Positions 8,729 to 15,287 of a stretch of DNA of 15,287 nt are shown here, in pieces. The notes under the pieces are model-generated. The model was not told where the DNA came from, searched no databases, and saw only the letters and a program-made list of their open reading frames with translations. A program made the translations under genes and the position numbers. Each line of letters begins with the position of its first letter. Positions within the stretch are counted from its first letter, which is position 1. Source of the DNA: Flavobacteriaceae bacterium (GTDB lineage: Bacteria; Bacteroidota; Bacteroidia; Flavobacteriales; Flavobacteriaceae); NCBI GenBank assembly GCA_008081175.1, contig VMCW01000021.1, positions 1-15,287 of the forward strand, given 5' to 3'.

Positions 8729-8746
8729 CCTTAGCTAATAGACAAA
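8716..8746 (-). promoter_or_regulatory. Candidate clpC promoter
   Basis: On the minus strand TTTG (8746-8743) is followed after 19 bases by AAACTTTG (8723-8716), one mismatch from the Bacteroidota -7 box TAnnTTTG and at the preferred spacing. The start of transcription would fall near 8710, leaving about 33 bases before the clpC ATG. The mismatch in the TA dinucleotide keeps confidence modest. Confidence 0.4.
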
Positions 8747-8792
8747 AAAATATTGTGATTTCAAAAAAAGGTATGCAAATATTTACCACCAA

Positions 8793-8821
8793 AACAGTAG
8801 AAAAAACTGTTAATAATTTTG
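8793..8821 (+). promoter_or_regulatory. Inverted repeat and candidate -7 box upstream of gyrA
   Basis: AACAGT (8793-8798) and ACTGTT (8806-8811) form a perfect 6-base inverted repeat with a 7-base spacer. Two bases later comes TAATTTTG (8814-8821), a full match to TAnnTTTG, 71 bases before the gyrA ATG. No TTG is found 17-23 bases upstream; instead the repeat occupies that area. It might therefore be an activator- or topology-sensitive promoter, or a chance match in AT-rich DNA. Confidence 0.3.
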
Positions 8822-8892
8822 ATGATTATTAGGCCTTAAATATCAAAAATTGCTTGATGATTCCTTATTTTAGCTCATTATAATTTACTGAT

Positions 8893-11388
8893 ATGAACGA
8901 AGGCGACAAGCTGATTCCTATAAAGATTGAAGATGAAATGAAATCGGCATACATTGATTATTCAATGTCTGTCATTGTGTCACGAGCTCTACCTGACGTT
9001 AGAGACGGTTTAAAGCCTGTGCACAGAAGAGTACTTTTTGGAATGCATGAATTGGGAATACGTTCCAATACTGCTTATAAAAAATCAGCCCGTATTGTAG
9101 GTGAAGTTTTAGGAAAGTACCATCCTCACGGTGACAGTTCTGTATACGATACTATGGTCCGAATGGCTCAGGAGTGGAGTTTGCGTTATCTTTTAGTGGA
9201 TGGCCAAGGTAATTTCGGATCTGTAGATGGTGATAGTCCAGCGGCCATGAGGTATACTGAGGCTCGAATGCGAAAAATCTCTGAAGATTTGATGGCAGAT
9301 ATCGAAAAAGAGACTGTTGATTTACAACTCAATTTCGATGATACATTAAAAGAACCTACCGTGCTTCCTACAAGAGTCCCAAATTTACTTATCAATGGTG
9401 CTTCAGGAATTGCAGTGGGTATGGCTACCAACATGCCTCCACACAACCTGACAGAGGTAGTAGATGGAACCATTCAGTATATTGATAATAATGAAATAAC
9501 CATAGAAGAGCTCATCAAAACGATCAAGGCACCTGATTTTCCTACTGGAGGGACCATTTATGGTTATGAAGGGGTTAAAGAGGCTTTTTTAACAGGTAGA
9601 GGTCGAATTGTAATTCGTGCGAAAGCCAATATCGAAGAAGTTAATGGCAGGGAATGTATTATTGTGAACGAAATCCCTTATCAGGTCAATAAAGCAGAGA
9701 TGATTCGCAAAACGGCAGACCTGATCAATGACAAAAAAATTGAGGGCATCAGTACCATTCGAGATGAATCTGATCGAAACGGTATGCGTGTTGTATATGT
9801 GTTGAAGCGGGATGCGGTTCCAAATATTGTGCTAAACAAACTGTACAAATACACTTCACTCCAGTCTTCCTTTAGTGTAAATAATATCGCCCTAGTAAAG
9901 GGAAAGCCACAAATGTTGAATCTCAAAGACATGATTCATCATTTTGTGGAACACCGTCATGATGTGGTCGTTCGCAGAACACAGTTTGAACTTAGAAAGG
10001 CAGAAGAGCGTGCCCACATTTTAGAAGGTTTAATCATTGCTTCTGATAATATCGACGAAGTAATAGCGATCATCCGTGGTTCCCAAAATGCGGATGCTGC
10101 TCGTGAGAATTTGATCAAGCGATTTGAACTATCAGAAATTCAAGCTAAGGCAATTGTTGAAATGCGATTGAGACAGCTGACTGGACTTGAGCAGGATAAG
10201 TTGAGATCTGAGTATGATGAACTTTTAAAGACCATTGCCGACCTGAAGGATATCTTAGATAAGAAAGATAGACGAATGGATATTATTAAGGAAGAACTAC
10301 TCGAAATAAAAAATAAATACGGTGATGAGCGCCGTTCCAATATAGAATATGCTGGAGGAGAATTCAGCATGGAAGATATGATTCCAGATGAAAAGGTAGT
10401 CATTACCATTTCACATGCTGGATATATTAAAAGAACACCACTAGCTGAATACAAAACACAAAACAGAGGGGGTGTTGGGCAGAAAGCATCAACTACAAGG
10501 GATGAAGATTTTCTTCAAGACCTTTTTGTTGGTACTAATCACCAATACATGCTCTTTTTTACCCAAAAAGGGAAATGCTTTTGGATGCGTGTTTATGAAA
10601 TTCCAGAAGGATCAAAAACAGCTAAGGGTAGAGCCATTCAGAATTTAATTAATATTGAGCAAGATGACAAAGTCAAAGCTTTTATCTGTACACAAGACTT
10701 AAAAGACCAAGACTATATCAACAGTCATTATGTGATCATGGCTACTAAAAAAGGGCAGGTGAAAAAAACCTCCTTAGAACAGTATTCCCGTCCCAGAACC
10801 AATGGTATCAATGCGATAAGTGTACGTGAAGGTGATGAGTTGTTGGAAGCAAAATTAACAACTGGTAATAGCCATGTCATGCTGGCGGTTAAATCAGGTA
10901 AAGCCATTCGGTTTGAAGAAAGCAAAACGAGACCTATGGGTAGGGGAGCTTCTGGAGTTCGCGGTATTACACTCAATGATGAAAACGACGAAGTTGTTGG
11001 AATGATCTCAGTAAATGACATGGATGCAAATGTGCTTGTCGTTTCTGAAAATGGTTATGGAAAGCGATCAAGTTTAGAAGACTATCGAGTCACCAACAGA
11101 GGAGGTAAAGGGGTGAAAACCATTTCGATAACAGAAAAAACAGGAGAATTGGTTTCCATAAAAAATGTGACAGATCAAGATGACTTGATGATTATCAACA
11201 AATCTGGTATTGCAATTCGCATGGAAGTAAGTGGTCTGCGTGTTATGGGTAGAGCTACTCAAGGAGTTCGTCTAATAAACCTTAAAGGTGAGGACACTAT
11301 TGCTGCTGTCGCTAAGGTGATGAAAGATGAAGATACCATAGAAGATGTTAATGACCTTGAAGTCAACGATGGCACCATTATTGAATAA
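8893..11388 (+). CDS. gyrA: DNA gyrase subunit A
   Basis: Breakage-reunion subunit of type IIA topoisomerase; with GyrB it introduces negative supercoils using ATP. It has 831 residues. The winged-helix region holds catalytic Tyr121 preceded by Arg120 ([10 protein letters not shown]). In the quinolone pocket [10 protein letters not shown], Ser82 and Asp86 match the drug-sensitive E. coli Ser83 and Asp87. The beta-pinwheel C-terminal domain (from about 500) carries a diverged GyrA-box QNRGGVG (523-529) and a later TNRGGKG (734-740); the tail after about 805 is acidic. The presence of these repeats, and full length, favour GyrA over ParC. ATG 8893 gives the family start ([24 protein letters not shown] begins at residue 3, shown here only for recognition). 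A TPR gene follows after 20 bases, probably cotranscribed. It is divergent from clpC. Confidence 0.96.
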   Translation: MNEGDKLIPIKIEDEMKSAYIDYSMSVIVSRALPDVRDGLKPVHRRVLFGMHELGIRSNTAYKKSARIVGEVLGKYHPHGDSSVYDTMVRMAQEWSLRYLLVDGQGNFGSVDGDSPAAMRYTEARMRKISEDLMADIEKETVDLQLNFDDTLKEPTVLPTRVPNLLINGASGIAVGMATNMPPHNLTEVVDGTIQYIDNNEITIEELIKTIKAPDFPTGGTIYGYEGVKEAFLTGRGRIVIRAKANIEEVNGRECIIVNEIPYQVNKAEMIRKTADLINDKKIEGISTIRDESDRNGMRVVYVLKRDAVPNIVLNKLYKYTSLQSSFSVNNIALVKGKPQMLNLKDMIHHFVEHRHDVVVRRTQFELRKAEERAHILEGLIIASDNIDEVIAIIRGSQNADAARENLIKRFELSEIQAKAIVEMRLRQLTGLEQDKLRSEYDELLKTIADLKDILDKKDRRMDIIKEELLEIKNKYGDERRSNIEYAGGEFSMEDMIPDEKVVITISHAGYIKRTPLAEYKTQNRGGVGQKASTTRDEDFLQDLFVGTNHQYMLFFTQKGKCFWMRVYEIPEGSKTAKGRAIQNLINIEQDDKVKAFICTQDLKDQDYINSHYVIMATKKGQVKKTSLEQYSRPRTNGINAISVREGDELLEAKLTTGNSHVMLAVKSGKAIRFEESKTRPMGRGASGVRGITLNDENDEVVGMISVNDMDANVLVVSENGYGKRSSLEDYRVTNRGGKGVKTISITEKTGELVSIKNVTDQDDLMIINKSGIAIRMEVSGLRVMGRATQGVRLINLKGEDTIAAVAKVMKDEDTIEDVNDLEVNDGTIIE

Positions 11389-11408
11389 CTAAAAACAAAT
11401 TACTTAAA

Positions 11409-12632
11409 ATGAAAAAATACACTACACTTGTTTTACTATTGTCCATATCTCTTTCTTTTGGACAAAAAAAAGAGATCAAGAAAGCGGAAAAATTATTTGA
11501 ATCTGGAGACGTAAAAGGGGCTGCCGATATTTTGACCGCTAATGCAACTCTTTTTGAATCAGCAGATGAAAAAGTTACACTTCAAAAGATCTATTTAGAA
11601 GCGAAAATCGATCAGAAGAATAAAGAATTTGAATCTTCTTATCAAAAATATACGGCTTTTACTGCTGCTGGGGGTAAAGATTTAGAATACGACAATCAAA
11701 TTACTTCCTTGACCTCTGATATTGTAAATAGTGCTATTGAGGACAATGCAGAAAAACGTTATTCTGATGCCGCTTCAAAATTATATTTGGCCTATACGAT
11801 AAACCCAGAAGTAAATAAAGATTACCTCTATTATGCAGCCTCAAGTGCTGTCAATGGTTCAGATTTCGAAAATGCTTTGGAGTATTACAATGCATTAAAA
11901 GAAATTAAATACGAAGGAATTACAACCCGATACTATGCTAAAACTGTAGAAACAGGCGAAGAAGTCGAATTTTCAGAGTCAGAATACAACATCTACAAAA
12001 AGACAAAAGAGTATTCGGATTTTCGTGAAGAAACTTCAGAATCAAAATATCCTGAAATCATTAAAAACATCGCTTTGATTTACGCGCAGTTGGGTGATAA
12101 TGAAAAAGCTATGGAAGCCGTTAAAATTGCTCGTGAAGCTGACCCTAAAGACCTAAACCTTATCTTGACAGAAGCGAATTTGTACATTCAGTTAAAAGAA
12201 AATGATCGTTTTGAAGTATTGATGAAAGAAGCGATTTCTCAAGACCCTAATAATGCTACGCTGTATTTTAATCTTGGGGTAGTAAATGCACAAAGAGGAG
12301 AGCGTGATGAAGCAAAAAAATATTATTTAAAAACAATTGAATTGGACTCAAATTTTGAATCGGGTTATCTCAACCTTGTTTCTTTAATCTTAGAAGGGGA
12401 AAGTGCTATTGTTGATGAAATGAATGGTCTGGGAACTTCTAGAGCGGACAATGCACGTTACGATGAATTAAAAACTGAACGAGAAAACCTATACAAAGAA
12501 TGTGTTCCTATTCTTGAAAAGCTTGTAGAGCTAAACAACAATCAGGAAGCTGTAAAGACTTTGATGAATATCTATGGAACCCTTGGAAATAATGAAGGTT
12601 TTATGAAAATGAAAGGTCTTATCGTAGAATAA
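11409..12632 (+). CDS. Exported TPR-repeat protein of unknown function, cotranscribed with gyrA
   Basis: A 407-residue protein with an apparent Sec signal peptide: basic MKK, a hydrophobic core (TTLVLLLSISLS), and probable cleavage after Gly18 (SFG/Q), the Gly-Gln ending common in Bacteroidota exported proteins. No lipobox cysteine is present, so it is probably periplasmic. Three recognisable tetratricopeptide repeats lie at about 215-248 (IALIYAQLGDNEKAMEAV), 249-282 and 283-316 (LYFNLGVVNAQRGERDEAKK); weaker helical pairs occur at 20-80 and 110-165. The C-terminal part is helical and charged (about 345-400). TPRs form protein-binding scaffolds; the partner cannot be read from the sequence. 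It starts 20 bases after gyrA with no intervening terminator and ends before a strong hairpin, so gyrA and this gene appear to form a two-gene operon. No enzymatic motif was found. Confidence 0.85.
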   Translation: MKKYTTLVLLLSISLSFGQKKEIKKAEKLFESGDVKGAADILTANATLFESADEKVTLQKIYLEAKIDQKNKEFESSYQKYTAFTAAGGKDLEYDNQITSLTSDIVNSAIEDNAEKRYSDAASKLYLAYTINPEVNKDYLYYAASSAVNGSDFENALEYYNALKEIKYEGITTRYYAKTVETGEEVEFSESEYNIYKKTKEYSDFREETSESKYPEIIKNIALIYAQLGDNEKAMEAVKIAREADPKDLNLILTEANLYIQLKENDRFEVLMKEAISQDPNNATLYFNLGVVNAQRGERDEAKKYYLKTIELDSNFESGYLNLVSLILEGESAIVDEMNGLGTSRADNARYDELKTERENLYKECVPILEKLVELNNNQEAVKTLMNIYGTLGNNEGFMKMKGLIVE

Positions 12633-12652
12633 ACAGAATGTTTTGAAATGTT

Positions 12653-12680
12653 AAAAACCCTCCTTGCAGAGGGTTTTTTT
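12653..12680. terminator. Bidirectional intrinsic terminator between convergent genes
   Basis: A ten-pair stem, AAAAACCCTC (12653-12662) with GAGGGTTTTT (12669-12678), encloses a six-base loop and is followed by a T run on the plus strand and, symmetrically, by T on the minus strand. It lies 20 bases after the TPR gene stop and abuts the stop codon of the convergent peptidase gene (12681-12679), so it can end transcripts from both sides. Confidence 0.88.
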
Positions 12681-13428
12681 ATATCATTTTTTTGATGATT
12701 CTGAGTTTATGCGAATGCTGCTTGGTTTCCTCGTTGTAAATACCTGTTTGATCTATTCGGTCTATACGAACTTTACCGTGGGCATGAAGAATATGATGGT
12801 TTTCTAAAAGTATTCCTACATGGATTATTTTTCCCTCCTCATTGTCAAAAAAAGCAAGATCTCCAGCCTCACTTTCCGCAATGAAGCTTAGTGTTTCTCC
12901 AAGTTGTGCTTGTTGATGGGCATCTCTAGGTAGAACATGACCATTTATTCGATAGACCATTTGGGTTAGTCCAGAACAATCTATACCGAGTGGACTTTTA
13001 CCTCCCCATAAATAAGGGGTGTTAAGATAGAGGGATGCTGTTTTAATCAAATTTGATTTTTCTAAAACGCCAGAGTTGGAAGGACCTTCGTAACGATGCC
13101 TAAGCCAATCACAGGCACCTACGTTACTTCCTAGCACCAAAGAGGTAAGTTGACCTTCCTTAGCTTCGATATAATGAATCAATTGAGAACTGAAACTACT
13201 TTTTTCATGAGTAATTGCTACTGCTTCCTTATCCGGAATAAGTTTTGCCTGTTTTTTGTCTATCCATCCACTGTAACTATCAGCTAAAGAAGTAATTTGA
13301 AACCAGTCTTTTTTATGAGAAATTATTTTAAAACAATCACCGTAAAGAAGTTGAGAAACTAGTTCGCTTTGATGAGAATTTTCACTTCTCATGGGAACGA
13401 TACTCAAATGACAAATGCCGTATTCCAA
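12679..13428 (-). CDS. SH3-domain NlpC/P60 (C40) cysteine peptidase, putative cell-wall hydrolase
   Basis: Probable gamma-D-glutamyl-diamino-acid endopeptidase acting on peptidoglycan peptides. From the preferred TTG start (13428) it has 249 residues: an N-terminal bacterial SH3-like region (about 1-65, with YSGWIDKKQ), a linker region, then NlpC/P60 with Cys151 in GIDCSGL, His203 in IIHVGIL and a third polar residue His215 in HAHGKVRID, the full catalytic set. The start is uncertain. The frame extends to TTG 13509, adding a hydrophobic stretch that could mimic a signal peptide, but a promoter-like box lies inside it and remembered homologues begin near EYGICHLSIVP; ATG 13392 would delete the first SH3 strand. 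Under the preferred start there is no signal peptide, which suggests cytoplasmic recycling of muropeptides; with the long start it could be exported. Divergent from the PgpH-type gene. Confidence 0.85.
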   Translation of the reverse strand: MEYGICHLSIVPMRSENSHQSELVSQLLYGDCFKIISHKKDWFQITSLADSYSGWIDKKQAKLIPDKEAVAITHEKSSFSSQLIHYIEAKEGQLTSLVLGSNVGACDWLRHRYEGPSNSGVLEKSNLIKTASLYLNTPYLWGGKSPLGIDCSGLTQMVYRINGHVLPRDAHQQAQLGETLSFIAESEAGDLAFFDNEEGKIIHVGILLENHHILHAHGKVRIDRIDQTGIYNEETKQHSHKLRIIKKMI

Positions 13429-13467
13429 GATTTTTTTATCAAAAAAATTAGTAGTAAATAGTATAAA

Positions 13468-13475
13468 CAAAAATA
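13468..13475 (-). promoter_or_regulatory. Candidate -7 box for the NlpC/P60 gene
   Basis: The minus strand reads TATTTTTG here, a full match to TAnnTTTG, 39 bases before the TTG start at 13428. No TTG lies at the standard spacing upstream (the nearest are 13 and 31 bases away), so this is a partial promoter match. If real it supports the shorter reading frame. Confidence 0.28.
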
Positions 13476-13561
13476 GCGATTTTAAGTCCAAAGTCCGTGA
13501 ACTGATCAAAAAATAGTGTTTATCCGTAGAAGTTTATGTAGTTTTGATTTAAAAGTTTTTG

Positions 13562-15287
13562 TTGAAATCTATTTGGAATTACTTGGTGCGACAACAAAGG
13601 GTCTTGTATAAATCCCTTTTACTTCTTTCGAGTTCTTTATTCATCCTTTCTATTTTTCCCCTTGGTGTTCAGTTTAAGTATGAATTTCAAAAAGGGAAGG
13701 TTTGGCAGTATCCAGATTTTTACGCTCCCTTTGATTTTTCGATATTAAAATCTGAGGCAGAACTTAATAATGATGAAGCTGCTGTTCTAAAAGAATTAAA
13801 ACCGTACTTCCGTGCAGATTTAAACATTAAAGAAAAGGTTTTTGAGGCCTATCCAGTCCAGTTTGAGCGACTGTTTGGTGCAGAAGAAAATAACATACGA
13901 TTGGACAGTTTGTATGAATTTGGATCTCAGCTTTTACAGGAAATATATGTAAATGGAGTGCTTGCACCAAACGAAGTTTTAAATGTTGATCAGTCAATTT
14001 TTTTGATTCAGGGCCAGATAGAACTTTTGTTAAAAGCGAGCGAACTGTTTCGGTCGGAACAACTATTTTCCTTTATCAGTCAAGCAGTTGAAACGACTTC
14101 CTTTACTGAATATGAGAATTTGTACAAAGATCTTTTTTTTGATTTAATTGTGCCGAATGTCACTTTGGATCGTGCTTTTTATGAACTAGAAAAACAACAG
14201 GCACTTCAAAATATTTCTCGATCTAGAGGTTTTGTTGCTGCAGAAGAATTAATCATTACAAAAGGGGCAAGGGTTGACGATAAGGCATATGAAAAGTTGT
14301 ATTCTATAAAGCAGGAGTTGACATTGCAACAAGACGGTCAAAATTCTTCATGGATTGTTTTTGGCTATTCGATCCTAATCGTTTTGACCTTTACATTGCT
14401 CTTAATTTTTTTACACACTTATCGTTTTGAAATTTACAGCAACAACAAAAAATTGACATTTATTTTTTTCAATATTGTCATTGTTTTGACTGCTGTAACA
14501 TTTACATTAAATTACAATACAGATGCAATATTTGCTGTTCCTATCTGCATTTTACCTCTTATCATAAAGGCTTTTTTTGATGCAAGATTGGGGTTATTTA
14601 CTCATTTGCTCACTGTTTTACTAATCGGTTTTATTGTTCCAAATAGTTTTGAGTTTGTTTTTCTACAGATCACTGCTGGTATTGTTACAATACAGTCTGT
14701 TGCTCAATTGTACCGTCGAGCTAATTTGTTTATTTCTGTAGGTCAGATTGTTCTGGTCTATTTTATCGGTTATATTTCTTTTACAAGCATACAGGAAGGA
14801 ACCTTACTTCAGTTAAACCCGACTCCCTTGTTTTTATTTTTGCTCAATGGTTTGCTAATGCTGTTTGTCCAGCCAATGATTTATATTTATGAGCGCTTGT
14901 TTGGTTTGGTTTCAGATGTTTCGCTTTTGGAACTCACTGATACCAATACGCCTTTATTAAAAGAGTTGTCGGATAAAGCACCAGGCACCTTTCATCATTC
15001 TTTACAGGTGGCAAACCTTGCAGAAGCTGCAGCAAATGAAATCGGAGCCAATGCATTATTAGTTCGTGTAGGGGCTTTGTATCACGATATTGGAAAATTG
15101 AAAGCCCCTTCTTACTTCTCAGAAAATCAAACCGCTAATTATTCTCCACATGAAAAGTTAAAACCTATAGAAAGTGCAGCATTGATTATCAATCATGTGG
15201 ATTATGGAGTGACGCTAGCTGAAAAGTACAAATTGCCTGATCGCATCATCGATTTCATCAAAACTCACCACGGGACTTCTACAGTTT
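13562..15287 (+). CDS. pgpH: 7TM-HD phosphohydrolase, PgpH type (probable cyclic-di-AMP phosphodiesterase), 3'-truncated by window edge
   Basis: Membrane protein whose cytoplasmic HD domain, in characterised PgpH proteins, hydrolyses cyclic di-AMP. My translation gives 575 codons with no stop before the window ends. Order: one N-terminal membrane segment (about 18-36), an extracytoplasmic 7TMR-HDED domain (about 40-262, beginning FKYEFQKGKVW), about seven membrane segments (about 264-455, the last ending near IYIYERLFG), then the HD domain. Metal ligands visible are His479 (FHHS), His508-Asp509 (YHDIGK), His545 (INHVDYG) and His569-His570 (THHG), spaced much as in Listeria PgpH; the last Asp lies beyond the edge, roughly 100 residues being missing. 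No in-frame ATG exists near the start; TTG 13562 aligns best with remembered homologues (then KSIWNYLV), with TTG 13559 and GTG 13586 as alternatives. Cyclic-di-AMP specificity is inferred from the family. Confidence 0.88.
   Translation, partial: MKSIWNYLVRQQRVLYKSLLLLSSSLFILSIFPLGVQFKYEFQKGKVWQYPDFYAPFDFSILKSEAELNNDEAAVLKELKPYFRADLNIKEKVFEAYPVQFERLFGAEENNIRLDSLYEFGSQLLQEIYVNGVLAPNEVLNVDQSIFLIQGQIELLLKASELFRSEQLFSFISQAVETTSFTEYENLYKDLFFDLIVPNVTLDRAFYELEKQQALQNISRSRGFVAAEELIITKGARVDDKAYEKLYSIKQELTLQQDGQNSSWIVFGYSILIVLTFTLLLIFLHTYRFEIYSNNKKLTFIFFNIVIVLTAVTFTLNYNTDAIFAVPICILPLIIKAFFDARLGLFTHLLTVLLIGFIVPNSFEFVFLQITAGIVTIQSVAQLYRRANLFISVGQIVLVYFIGYISFTSIQEGTLLQLNPTPLFLFLLNGLLMLFVQPMIYIYERLFGLVSDVSLLELTDTNTPLLKELSDKAPGTFHHSLQVANLAEAAANEIGANALLVRVGALYHDIGKLKAPSYFSENQTANYSPHEKLKPIESAALIINHVDYGVTLAEKYKLPDRIIDFIKTHHGTSTV

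Noticed and set aside
9130..9153. Quinolone-resistance substitutions in the gyrA resistance pocket
   Set aside because: Ser82 and Asp86 are the sensitive residues; Ser83 beside them is, as far as I recall, a normal Bacteroidota variant at the E. coli Ala84 position.
9186..11262. Several minus-strand frames of 60-105 codons within gyrA
   Set aside because: All are antisense to conserved gyrA codons, with serine- and leucine-rich shadow compositions and no recognisable motifs.
8893..11388. Topoisomerase IV subunit A (ParC) as an alternative identity
   Set aside because: The protein has the longer pinwheel C-terminal domain with GyrA-box-like sequences and an acidic tail, all of which point to GyrA.
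13429..13509. Longer NlpC/P60 start at TTG 13509 with a hydrophobic N-terminus
   Set aside because: The first codon is TTG, a TAnnTTTG promoter-like box lies inside the extension, and remembered homologues lack it. A signal peptide cannot be wholly excluded.
13539..13546. TAGTTTTG as a promoter -7 box for the PgpH-type gene
   Set aside because: It matches TAnnTTTG, but no TTG lies at the right spacing upstream and it would leave a leader of only about ten bases before TTG 13562. It would suit GTG 13586 better, so it is left undecided.
1..15287. Mobile elements, CRISPR, tRNA, defence or biosynthetic gene clusters
   Set aside because: I looked on both strands for transposase or integrase motifs, regularly spaced repeats, cloverleaf sequences and unknown gene clusters, and found none; every large frame is a recognised housekeeping or conserved gene.

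Overview
The window is an AT-rich chromosomal segment that reads as a member of the Bacteroidota, most likely family Flavobacteriaceae. Reasons: the protein sequences and operon types (a fused thrA-thrB-thrC operon, a ClpC that starts MDDNFSPRVK, a gyrA followed by an exported TPR gene, a 7TM-HD protein); start sites that mostly lack a Shine-Dalgarno sequence; and several boxes resembling the Bacteroidota promoter (TTG, about 17-23 bases, then TAnnTTTG). This assignment is by recognition, not by database search.

Layout, left to right. (1) 1-1302, plus strand: the C-terminal part of an Xaa-Pro aminopeptidase whose start lies upstream of the window. (2) 1299-5984, minus strand: the threonine operon, transcribed thrA (aspartokinase-homoserine dehydrogenase fusion), thrB (homoserine kinase), thrC (threonine synthase). 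Together with aspartate-semialdehyde dehydrogenase, which is not in the window, they cover aspartate to threonine. The genes overlap or nearly touch, and thrA has a short leader containing a perfect inverted repeat. (3) 6131-8677, minus strand: clpC, a Clp/Hsp100 AAA+ unfoldase. (4) 8678-8892: a divergent control region with a near-perfect 22-bp palindrome sitting on the candidate clpC promoter and a second inverted repeat beside a candidate gyrA box. (5) 8893-12632, plus strand: gyrA (DNA gyrase subunit A) followed after 20 bases by an exported TPR protein of unknown function, ending in a strong hairpin terminator. (6) 12679-13428, minus strand: an SH3/NlpC-P60 cysteine peptidase that converges on and shares that terminator. 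(7) 13562 to the window end, plus strand: a 7TM receptor with an intracellular HD phosphohydrolase domain (PgpH type, probably a cyclic-di-AMP phosphodiesterase), cut by the window edge before its stop codon.

All genes look intact and housekeeping in type. I see no insertion sequence, prophage gene, CRISPR array, tRNA, rRNA, toxin-antitoxin pair or defence system, and no stretch over 300 bases without a gene. I found no evidence for a new multi-gene system. The points worth a second look are regulatory: the clpC operator-like palindrome, the thrA leader repeat, the forced non-ATG start of the PgpH-type gene, and the degenerate GyrA-box.
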